Shown here: one piece after another, positions 1 to 6,576 of the stretch | Position numbering within the stretch: the first letter of the stretch is position 1 | Layout: each line of letters opens with the position of its first letter | Source: Sediminibacterium sp. | Lineage (GTDB): Bacteria; Bacteroidota; Bacteroidia; Chitinophagales; Chitinophagaceae | Length of the DNA stretch: 6,619 nucleotides | NCBI GenBank assembly: GCA_030158535.1 | Contig: JAOASV010000247.1 | Span: 1 to 6,619, forward strand | Direction: 5' to 3' | Notes under the pieces: model-generated | Seen by the model: only the letters and a program-made list of their open reading frames with translations | Database searches by the model: none | Told to the model about the DNA's origin: nothing | Program-made: the position numbers and the translations under genes

Positions 1-1513
1 AGATACTAGGGCTAATGGTTACAGGACCTAATGCGGGAAGTGACATCGATATTGGAATGTTATGAACGGCGCCCCACTGCGCGGTATCTAATAGTCTTTT
101 AAAATTAAATGCGGTATCGTAAAAAGACAATTGATTTTGCACATTACCACTATAGCCTATACCAATTTTTTCGTACCATTTACCCGCACCAATTTGCTCT
201 TTAGATTGAAAAGGATAAAGTGTTACCACGTTAAAATTGACGGTAGGAAGTTGCAAATTAACGAGGCGTAAATTATTGTTTTGGTTGTGGTTTGCGTTTA
301 CGGATAAATTGTATTTACCTCTCCAATCTTTAGAATAACTGATAGAAGAACTTAACTGGTTCTGAAAGTTTTGCATGGGATTGTTGAGTAGCAACCTATT
401 AAACCTAGAGCTACCAAAATTTACATTGGCAGAAAAACTGGTACCTGGCCTTGCCCTATTATCTCTACTATGGCTCCAGTTAAGCATGAAAGATTTGTTC
501 TGGTTAAACTCATCACCAGTGCCACCAAATCTATTTAAGGTCTTTGTATTTTGAAGGGTAAGGTTAAATCCACCCGTAAAAGCATAGCGCTTAATATATT
601 TAGAGTTCAGGTTTACATTCCAGCCTCCATATGAATATATATTGGCCCTCGTAGTAAAATCTAGATAGTCGTTAATCACTTTATAATAACCAAGCCCTTC
701 GAGGCCTAAACCAAAATCTTCGGAAGCGGTAAATGCTGGCGCCAATATTCCAGAATGACGACCTCTATTTAAAGGGAATATGCCAAACGGAATACCAATG
801 GGCATCGGCACTCCTTCAAACTCCGGAAAAGTAGGGCCAGAAATTCCCAATTTGTTATTGATGATTTTCATCCGGCCGGTTCTAAAGGCAAAATGCGGCG
901 TGTCTAAATTACAAGTGGTAAATCGAGCTTTTTTAGCATACACTACGCTATCACTCATTTTTTTTAAGGATAGGGCGTTCACAAAAATTTCTCCTTCCTG
1001 AAAAAAAGTATTTTTTGTTAAGCCCTTACCTGTTTCCATATTAAAGGAAATGGTATCACTTATAGATTTCATTTCCCCTTGTATAAATACGGGCTTACTA
1101 TCTAATTTACCAGTAGAATCGGTACTCCCGTATGCCTTTACCATTTTAGACTGCTGGTTGTACCTGATGGTTGCAGCCTCAATTTTTAGATCCTGGTAAT
1201 TTGTTTTAGCCTTACCATAGAGTAAAAACTCCCTGGTGTCCACTATTAAAATACCAGAATCGGAGGCATTATAATCGATAGGGGCATCTATAGAATCTTT
1301 TGATAATTTGAGGGTATCAATGGATTTAACGAGAGAATCTTGCTTTTTTGCAAGGGTATCGCCCTTTTTTACGAGCGTATCTATAAATAAAGGGGCATTT
1401 TGCCTTAAAAAGGCCATAGATTCCCACTGAAATGTTAATAAAAGCAAAACTATGCCCACAACAATAGCGGGAGCTGTTTTTACGTTAATTTTACGTCGTT
1501 TGCTTCTATTCAC
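1..1513 (-). CDS. lptD: LptD-like LPS assembly outer-membrane protein, 3' part cut by window edge
   Basis: The reading frame is open from a GTG at 1513-1511 to the window edge, giving 504 codons; Bacteroidota LptD proteins are usually about 850-900 residues, so roughly 40% is missing. The family inserts LPS into the outer leaflet of the outer membrane. Residues 1-34 hold a basic start (NRSKRRK) and a hydrophobic stretch (about 15-29), read as a signal peptide or anchor. Residues 45-79 are five heptads beginning D-[TS]-[LI]. Residues about 85-200 look like the OstA/LptA-type periplasmic domain. The motifs ARFTTCNLDTPHF (196-208) and PIGIPFGIFPLNRGRHSGIL (238-257) are the hallmark of Bacteroidota LptD at the entry to the barrel; alternating, aromatic-rich beta strands follow to the edge. 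GTG is chosen because no ATG lies between it and the in-frame stop at 1567-1565, and the first internal ATG (residue 33) would remove the signal. It is divergent from the amidase. The function is inferred from motifs. Confidence 0.88.
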   Translation of the reverse strand, partial: MNRSKRRKINVKTAPAIVVGIVLLLLTFQWESMAFLRQNAPLFIDTLVKKGDTLAKKQDSLVKSIDTLKLSKDSIDAPIDYNASDSGILIVDTREFLLYGKAKTNYQDLKIEAATIRYNQQSKMVKAYGSTDSTGKLDSKPVFIQGEMKSISDTISFNMETGKGLTKNTFFQEGEIFVNALSLKKMSDSVVYAKKARFTTCNLDTPHFAFRTGRMKIINNKLGISGPTFPEFEGVPMPIGIPFGIFPLNRGRHSGILAPAFTASEDFGLGLEGLGYYKVINDYLDFTTRANIYSYGGWNVNLNSKYIKRYAFTGGFNLTLQNTKTLNRFGGTGDEFNQNKSFMLNWSHSRDNRARPGTSFSANVNFGSSRFNRLLLNNPMQNFQNQLSSSISYSKDWRGKYNLSVNANHNQNNNLRLVNLQLPTVNFNVVTLYPFQSKEQIGAGKWYEKIGIGYSGNVQNQLSFYDTAFNFKRLLDTAQWGAVHNIPISMSLPALGPVTISPSI

Positions 1514-1577
1514 TAAGCAAAAATAGTGTATGAAAGGTGTAAAATGACTTATATCTAAAATCCTTTAACGAATTGAT
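1514..1577. promoter_or_regulatory. Divergent intergenic promoter region between lptD and the amidase gene
   Basis: This 64-bp spacer lies between two divergent start codons and must carry promoters for both directions if each gene has its own. On the minus strand it contains TATTTTTG (listed separately). On the plus strand I see no good TAnnTTTG box ahead of the amidase ATG and no Shine-Dalgarno sequence, which is normal for Bacteroidota. The space is too small for another gene. Confidence 0.5.
1518..1525 (-). promoter_or_regulatory. Putative -7 box (TAnnTTTG) for lptD
   Basis: The minus strand reads TATTTTTG, four bases (CTTA) before the GTG of lptD. This fits the Bacteroidota -7 consensus TAnnTTTG. 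Transcription starting a few bases downstream would give a leaderless or nearly leaderless mRNA. No convincing -33 TTG element is seen. The same 8-mer also occurs inside genes here (2078-2085 and 4879-4886), so the match alone is weak; position and spacing are what support it. Confidence 0.4.
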
Positions 1578-2519
1578 ATGAAGATAATACGAATTGCTGC
1601 CCTTGTAGGTTCAATTTTTTTGAGTTTTCAGGCATTTGCTGCACCCCATCCAACAACCAGCAAAACACCGGCACCCATTCAAAAACAAGCCCTTAAAAGA
1701 ATCATTATTGATGCTGGACACGGCGGTGCAGATATTGGAGCTAGAGGCAGGTATTCTACCGAAAAAGACATTTCACTAGCGATAGCCTTAAAACTAGAGG
1801 TTCAATTAAAACAAGCCCTTCCTGATATTGAAATTTTAATGACCCGTAAAACGGACGTCTTTAACTCTGTAATTGAAAAGGCCGATATCGCCAACCGCTT
1901 AAAAGGTGATTTGTTTATTTGTATCCACGTAAACTCGGCGGGATCAAGAACCATCAAAGAAGTGGTAGGCTACAAAACAATAACGGTAAAAGGAAAAAAA
2001 GGGAAGAAAGTAAAAAAACAAGTACCTCAGTACAAAGTAACGCGTTTACCAAGTACTGCTATAGGTACCGAAACTTTTATTTTTGGAGTTGACAAATCGG
2101 ATGAACGCGTTGCTGCTGCTGGAGAAAGTGTGGATGAATACCTAGATAGCGTTTCATTAAAAATATTGGAAGCCCGTAAACAAACAGACGCCAACGATCC
2201 TACCAAACAAATGCTAGCCAGTATTATGGCGCAGCAATATTTTCAGCGTAGCGCCAAACTAGCCCTTACCATTGAAGAAGAGTTTCAAAAAGTGGGACGT
2301 ATTAGTAGACAGGCACAACAACGTAAAAAAGGCATTTGGGTATTACAAGCGGTAAGTATGCCAGCCGTACTTGTAGAAACTGGCTTTATCTCTAACCCAG
2401 ACGAAGAAGATTACCTCAATAGTGAGCAAGGCCAATTAGAAATATGTGATGTGATTACCAAATCGGTACGAATTTATAAAAAATCGTTAGAGAATCAGAT
2501 AGGTGTAGGCGGTCAATAA
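1578..2519 (+). CDS. N-acetylmuramoyl-L-alanine amidase (Amidase_3, AmiC-like), exported
   Basis: This 313-residue zinc hydrolase should cleave the bond between N-acetylmuramic acid and L-alanine in peptidoglycan, mainly during cell separation and wall turnover. Residues 1-22 form a signal peptide (basic start, hydrophobic core, AFA-A cleavage site), placing the enzyme in the periplasm. The Amidase_3 domain spans about 41-302. IIIDAGHGGADIGARG (42-57) carries the zinc ligand H48; E62 in STEKDISL and H117 in FICIHVNS are the other ligands; E267 in VLVETGFISNPDEE is the catalytic glutamate, so all key residues are present. H48 to E267 spans about 220 residues, longer than a minimal Amidase_3 core, because of an insertion at about 122-190 with a lysine-rich run (138-148). 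No SPOR, LysM or AMIN domain is visible. The ATG is the first in frame that gives an intact signal. The gene ends 16 bp before mlaD and probably forms an operon with it. It resembles AmiC, but AmiA/B/C cannot be told apart here. Confidence 0.93.
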   Translation: MKIIRIAALVGSIFLSFQAFAAPHPTTSKTPAPIQKQALKRIIIDAGHGGADIGARGRYSTEKDISLAIALKLEVQLKQALPDIEILMTRKTDVFNSVIEKADIANRLKGDLFICIHVNSAGSRTIKEVVGYKTITVKGKKGKKVKKQVPQYKVTRLPSTAIGTETFIFGVDKSDERVAAAGESVDEYLDSVSLKILEARKQTDANDPTKQMLASIMAQQYFQRSAKLALTIEEEFQKVGRISRQAQQRKKGIWVLQAVSMPAVLVETGFISNPDEEDYLNSEQGQLEICDVITKSVRIYKKSLENQIGVGGQ

Positions 2520-2523
2520 ACCT

Positions 2524-2531
2524 TAATTTTG
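2524..2531 (+). promoter_or_regulatory. Putative -7 box (TAnnTTTG) for mlaD
   Basis: TAATTTTG sits in the 16-bp gap after the amidase stop codon, four bases (TGTC) before the mlaD ATG. It fits the Bacteroidota -7 consensus and has the same distance to the start codon as the box ahead of lptD. It could drive an internal, nearly leaderless transcript of mlaD and the OstA-like gene. No clear -33 element is visible within the expected distance, so it may only be an AT-rich start-codon context. Confidence 0.4.
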
Positions 2532-2535
2532 TGTC

Positions 2536-3546
2536 ATGAAGATTTCAAATGAATCAAAAGTTGGAGCCCTTACTGCTATCTCTATTACGGTACTCATTTT
2601 AGGCTTTAATTTTTTAAAGGGCAAAACATTATTCAAAACCGGTAACTACATTTTTGCCAAATACGCTGATACCAAGGGGCTGATGGTATCAAACCCGGTT
2701 TATGTAAACGGCTTTCAGGTAGGAAGCGTTATTGATATCGAAAACACTGACTTTAACTTACACTCCATACTAGTAACTATTAAGTTAAATGAAGATTATA
2801 AAATTCCGGCAAACTCGGTAGCTAGTATTAAGGACAATCCATTGGGCACACCAAGCATTGTTATTAAACTTGGCAGCAATACCAATTTTTTAAAACCTCA
2901 AGACACCATATCTACGAGAAGCTCTATTGGACTTTTTGACGAAGCCATGAATAAACTAGAGCCGGTAACAGATCAAATAAGAGTTACGGTACAATCTCTT
3001 GACAGTGTTTTAAAAAACATCAACCGCATATTTGACCCTAATACAAAAAATAATTTACAAGAAGCCATTGCCAATATCAATACAACTACGGCTAGCTTAA
3101 TTGTATCGGCAGCTTCTATTGAGCAAATGCTAGATAAACAATCTGGCGCTATCAGTAGCTCTGTAAACAATATCAATAGCGTTACCAAAAACCTAGCGGA
3201 CCATAACAAAGAAGTAGCTGCTACCCTATCCAACCTAGAAAAAACAACCAATAAATTAGCCAGTGCTGATATTTCAGGTACGATTGGCAATTTAAAAACT
3301 GCTATTGATAATTTAAATGTGCTGGTTAAAAAAGCAGCCAGCGACGAAGGCAGCTTAGGAAAACTCATCAACGATAAAACACTCTACAATAATTTAAACA
3401 ATAGTTTAAAGAGCGCTAATATTTTAATTGATGACCTACGTGTGCATCCAAAAAGATATGTTCAGTTTTCTGTTTTTGGGAAAAAAGAAAAAAGCGGTCC
3501 ACTGCTAGCACCTATTGTAGACACTGCTAGTTCCAACAAACAATAA
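2536..3546 (+). CDS. mlaD: MlaD/MCE-family lipid transport protein
   Basis: This 336-residue protein should be anchored in the inner membrane with its bulk in the periplasm. MCE proteins form rings or tubes that bind lipids and move phospholipids between membranes, normally with an MlaE-type permease and MlaF-type ATPase, neither of which is in this window. A short N-terminus is followed by one membrane helix (about 10-27). The MCE domain covers about 37-114 (YADTKGLMVSNPVYVNGFQV, then a Gly-Ser-Val strand and PANSVASIKDNPLGTPSIVI). Residues about 130-300 are predicted mostly helical, rich in Ser, Asn, Thr and Leu, as in helical or coiled-coil MCE tails. The segment at 271-314, with GSLGKLIND and the HPKRYVQFSVFGKK motif, is characteristic of Bacteroidota MlaD homologues. 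The length is typical. The stop codon overlaps the next ATG by one base, which suggests translational coupling. Family assignment is firm; the substrate and direction of transport are not known. Confidence 0.92.
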   Translation: MKISNESKVGALTAISITVLILGFNFLKGKTLFKTGNYIFAKYADTKGLMVSNPVYVNGFQVGSVIDIENTDFNLHSILVTIKLNEDYKIPANSVASIKDNPLGTPSIVIKLGSNTNFLKPQDTISTRSSIGLFDEAMNKLEPVTDQIRVTVQSLDSVLKNINRIFDPNTKNNLQEAIANINTTTASLIVSAASIEQMLDKQSGAISSSVNNINSVTKNLADHNKEVAATLSNLEKTTNKLASADISGTIGNLKTAIDNLNVLVKKAASDEGSLGKLINDKTLYNNLNNSLKSANILIDDLRVHPKRYVQFSVFGKKEKSGPLLAPIVDTASSNKQ

Positions 3547-5291
3547 TGGCTGCCGTGCTTAAACGATACTTTTCCATTTGCCTTGTGCTGCTTGCCATTG
3601 CCACGCATGCCCAACCCGGCAAGCCTAAAGAAATAAATAATCAAAAAGACACGGTTAAGTCCAAGGTTATTACGCAAGAAAACTTTTTATACATTTTAGC
3701 AGCCGATAAACAGTACCTACAAAAAACGGATTCTAATCAACTGGTTTCCTATGCGGGTCATGTTAAAGTAAGACAAGGCAAAACTCTATTTTACGCAGAC
3801 AGTGCCATCATTAACCCTGTTGCTAATACACTCGAATCATTTGGCAATGTCCATATCAATGATTCAGATAGTGTACATATTTATGCGCAGTATTTAAGGT
3901 ATATGGGTATCGATAAAAAAGCGTTGCTTACAAAAAAAGTAAGGTTAACAGATAAAAAAAGCACCCTTACCACCGAAAACCTAACCTACGACGTTAATTT
4001 AAAACTAGGTACGTACTTATATGGCGGTAAAGTAGTCAATAAAAAAACAACCCTTACCAGTACCGAAGGAAATTACTATGGGGACACCAAAGACATTTAC
4101 TTCTACAAAAATGTATTACTTGTACAACCGGATGGTACCATAAAAACGGATAGCCTTCAATACAATACAAGTACGGAGGTTTCTACCTTTATAAGCCCTA
4201 CCGTTATTAAAGATAAAAAAGGCCTTACCATTAAAACGCGTGAAGGCTTTTATGATATTAAAAAGAAAATTGCCAACCTCTACAAGCGCTCTATTATAGA
4301 GGATTCTACTTTTAGCATTACCGCCGACGAAATTGCCATTGACAGCCTTAATGGACTGAGTGAGTTTAGAGGCAACGCTGTGTATAGAAGTAAAGACAAA
4401 GAGCAAGGTTTTGATATGATTGCCAATAACATCAAAACCAATAATAAAAGGAGTACCATTATGGCTACACAAATACCACTCCTTATTATAAAACAAGGGG
4501 CTGATAGTATATTTATTACCGCAGATACTTTGTTTTCGGGTCGCGTTATAGACTTACTTACAACAAAAAAGATTCCAAACGTAAGGCCTGTGCCAGTGGA
4601 CACCAGCATTAAAAAGGGCGTTCTTAAGGACACCATTAAAGTTACAACAGCTGCAAAATCACCTATTAAAAAAAGTGCTACAAAAAATGCACCCACTCCA
4701 TCTGTTGATAGTACTCTAAAATATTTTGAAGCGTATAAAAATGTGAAAATATTTTCCGACTCATTACAAGCGGTTGGTGATAGTTTGTTTTTTTCAGGAT
4801 CAGACTCTGTGTTTAGACTCTTTAACAATCCTATCATATGGGCACAGGAAAATCAAATTAGTGGCGATACCATATATTTATTTTTGAAAAACAAAAAACC
4901 AGAGCGTTTATACGTTTTTGAAAACGCATTAAGCATTAGTAAAGTAGATAGTAGTAATTATTTTAACCAAGTAAGGGGCAATAGCATTAACGCTTTATTT
5001 GATAGTACTGGACAAGTTCATTTTTTAACTGCCAAAGGAAGCGCCGAAAATATCTACTACGCCCAGGACGAACAAAAAGGTTTTGTGGGCGTCAATAAAA
5101 ACAGCTGCGACTTAATTGAGATTAACTTTACGGATGGCAAACCTAAGCGCGTAAAATTCATTAATAATTTAGAAGGTGGACTCCTACCCATGCGCGGTAA
5201 AACCAACCATGATGAGCTCAAACTCAAAAGCTTTAACTGGCAAGACAAGTTAAGACCAAAAAGCAAGTTTGAGATTCTAACGGGTAATTAA
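3546..5291 (+). CDS. OstA/LptA-like periplasmic LPS transport protein, two-lobed
   Basis: This 581-residue protein is an OstA-like member of the LptA family, expected to form the beta-jellyroll bridge carrying LPS across the periplasm to LptD. Residues 1-22 are a signal peptide (KRY, hydrophobic core, cleavage after THA). Residues about 45-335 hold repeated short beta-strand units of OstA type, such as YAGHVKVRQGKTLFYADSAI (69-88) and later copies around 96-290. Residues 340-388 form a Lys/Thr/Pro/Ser-rich linker. A second lobe (about 389-550) contains YKNVKIFSDSLQAVGDSLFF (397-416), IIWAQENQISGDTIYL, and a closing segment with GVNKNSCDL and RVKFINNLEGGLLPM, seen in Bacteroidota OstA-like proteins. 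It is about three times the length of proteobacterial LptA (around 185 residues). Its ATG overlaps the mlaD stop (TAATG), so translation is probably coupled. A divergent lptD in the same locus supports an Lpt role, but no activity can be shown from sequence. Confidence 0.87.
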   Translation: MAAVLKRYFSICLVLLAIATHAQPGKPKEINNQKDTVKSKVITQENFLYILAADKQYLQKTDSNQLVSYAGHVKVRQGKTLFYADSAIINPVANTLESFGNVHINDSDSVHIYAQYLRYMGIDKKALLTKKVRLTDKKSTLTTENLTYDVNLKLGTYLYGGKVVNKKTTLTSTEGNYYGDTKDIYFYKNVLLVQPDGTIKTDSLQYNTSTEVSTFISPTVIKDKKGLTIKTREGFYDIKKKIANLYKRSIIEDSTFSITADEIAIDSLNGLSEFRGNAVYRSKDKEQGFDMIANNIKTNNKRSTIMATQIPLLIIKQGADSIFITADTLFSGRVIDLLTTKKIPNVRPVPVDTSIKKGVLKDTIKVTTAAKSPIKKSATKNAPTPSVDSTLKYFEAYKNVKIFSDSLQAVGDSLFFSGSDSVFRLFNNPIIWAQENQISGDTIYLFLKNKKPERLYVFENALSISKVDSSNYFNQVRGNSINALFDSTGQVHFLTAKGSAENIYYAQDEQKGFVGVNKNSCDLIEINFTDGKPKRVKFINNLEGGLLPMRGKTNHDELKLKSFNWQDKLRPKSKFEILTGN

Positions 5292-5294
5292 CTG

Positions 5295-5312
5295 GTGCTT
5301 ATAAATAAGCAT
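5295..5312. terminator. Small inverted repeat between convergent genes, possible weak terminator
   Basis: TGCTTA (5296-5301) and TAAGCA (5306-5311) form a 6-bp stem around the loop TAAA, with a possible G-U closing pair. It sits at the tail-to-tail junction, four bases past the OstA-like stop, and includes the stop codon of the antiporter gene. No T-tract follows on either strand and the stem is mostly A-T, so it is at best a weak bidirectional terminator. With only 7 bp between the genes there is no other site for one. Confidence 0.25.
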
Positions 5313-6576
5313 GCTGCAACATAAATACGGCAGCGCCAGCTAAAAATCCTAGTAGCGCAATCCAACTTACCTTTTTGAGGTACCAGAAAAAATCAATTTT
5401 TTCAATTCCCATAACAGCTACACCAGCCGCAGATCCAATAATTAAACAAGATCCACCTGTACCTGCCGTGTAGGCCAATAGCTCCCAAAAATAATGGTCT
5501 TGCGGATACTGCTCTAGTGAATACATGCTTTGTAAGGCAGCCACGAGTGGAACGTTATCAAATACCGCAGATAAAAGTCCAATGGCAATGGCTACAAGAT
5601 TGATATCTCCAATACTACTGTTTAAATAAGCAGCCATTTGAGGCAAAACACCCACATATTCTAAAGAGGCAATAGCCATTAGGATTCCGAAGAAAAACAA
5701 AATACTAGGGGTATCAATTTTTCGGATGGCATGATTTACTGACAAAACACCTTTTTCATCATCTGCCTTTTTCTTATGCAATAGTTCGGTAACAACCCAA
5801 ATAATACCTAAACAAAGTAGCATACCCATATACGGCGGTAAATGGGTAAAGGTTTTAAATATGGGCACAAAAAGTAAGCAGCCTATGCCAACATAAAAAA
5901 TGAGGTTTCGCTCAAAAGCGTTTGAGTTAAAGTTTAAATTATTTTCAATAACAGGCTTTAAAGTAATGGGTCCTTTAATTAAATAATTTACAATGATTGT
6001 AGGAACTGCCATACTCACTAAACTGGCAAAAAATACCTGCTTAACAATATTTAAGGGTGTTATTTGACCGCCAATCCAAAGCATGGTTGTCGTAACATCT
6101 CCTATTGGACTCCAGGCACCACCTGCATTGGATGCAATGATAACAAGGCCTAACAGTAGCCACTTCACTTTTTTATCCTGAATTAACTTGTTTAAAATTG
6201 AAATCATTACAATCGTAGTTGTAAGATTATCAAGTACCGCCGATAAGAAAAAAGTAATAAGCGCAATAAGCCAAACAAGCTTTGTTTTATGGGTGGTTTT
6301 AATGGCTTCCGCAATATTTTGAAATCCATCATGCGCGTCAATTAACTCCACTATGGTCATGGCGCCTAGTAAAAAAAATACGATTTCACTTATCGCACTT
6401 AAATGATGCGTAAGGGATTCTACCACAATTTCTTTATTGTCGGCATTGAGCACAATGAGCGTCCAACAAAGCACTGCTGTAATAAGCGCTGTTGCAGATT
6501 TATTAATTTGAATATTGTGCTCTAATGTAATGGCGATATAACCAACTACAAACAGCACTAATAAAATGGACACCAT
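5299..6576 (-). CDS. nhaD: NhaD-type Na+/H+ antiporter
   Basis: This 425-residue inner-membrane protein should exchange cytoplasmic Na+ (or Li+) for external H+, serving sodium and pH homeostasis. About 12 hydrophobic segments are seen, beginning at residue 2. The NhaD signatures are present: FFLLGAMTIVELIDAHDGF (67-85), LSAVLDNLT (111-119) and SNAGGAWSPIGDVTT (149-163). A second copy of the same elements, LSAVFDNVP (335-343) and AGTGGSCLIIGSAAG (371-385), shows the two-fold internal repeat of the ion transporter superfamily. D116, N117, N150, D160, T162, T163, D340 and N341 fall at positions conserved in NhaD and are the likely ion-binding set; this is from family knowledge, not tested here. 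The length is typical for the family. The ATG at 6576-6574 has no Shine-Dalgarno sequence. The gene is convergent with the OstA-like gene and probably transcribed on its own. Arsenite and citrate carriers of the same superfamily are less likely because of the NAGGAWSPIGD motif. Confidence 0.93.
   Translation of the reverse strand: MVSILLVLFVVGYIAITLEHNIQINKSATALITAVLCWTLIVLNADNKEIVVESLTHHLSAISEIVFFLLGAMTIVELIDAHDGFQNIAEAIKTTHKTKLVWLIALITFFLSAVLDNLTTTIVMISILNKLIQDKKVKWLLLGLVIIASNAGGAWSPIGDVTTTMLWIGGQITPLNIVKQVFFASLVSMAVPTIIVNYLIKGPITLKPVIENNLNFNSNAFERNLIFYVGIGCLLFVPIFKTFTHLPPYMGMLLCLGIIWVVTELLHKKKADDEKGVLSVNHAIRKIDTPSILFFFGILMAIASLEYVGVLPQMAAYLNSSIGDINLVAIAIGLLSAVFDNVPLVAALQSMYSLEQYPQDHYFWELLAYTAGTGGSCLIIGSAAGVAVMGIEKIDFFWYLKKVSWIALLGFLAGAAVFMLQHAYL

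Noticed and set aside
780..1001. Plus-strand 73-codon ORF
   Set aside because: It lies wholly opposite lptD, whose minus-strand translation carries conserved motifs across this stretch; the plus-strand peptide shows no domain or signal.
1526..1567. Upstream extension of lptD beyond the GTG
   Set aside because: The frame stays open only to a stop at 1567-1565 and holds no ATG, GTG or TTG start; only rare ATA or ATT codons would serve, and the extension would overlap the promoter-like box.
1994..2018. Two A7 runs in the amidase gene as a possible frameshift or phase-variation site
   Set aside because: They encode in-frame lysines in a lysine-rich insert, the gene is intact across them, and no downstream overlapping frame makes a sensible product.
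2973..3371. Minus-strand 132-codon ORF, hydrophobic
   Set aside because: It is the reverse of the Ser/Asn/Leu-rich helical tail of mlaD; the apparent hydrophobicity is a by-product of the complement of that codon use.
3462..3677. Minus-strand 71-codon ORF across the mlaD/ostA-like junction
   Set aside because: It is antisense to the conserved end of mlaD and the signal peptide of the next gene, with no recognisable feature.
4116..4837. Two overlapping minus-strand ORFs (126 and 185 codons)
   Set aside because: They overlap each other and lie entirely opposite the OstA-like coding region, which has family motifs on both sides and in between.
5057..5266. Minus-strand 69-codon ORF
   Set aside because: It is antisense to the conserved C-terminal segment of the OstA-like protein and has no supporting motif.
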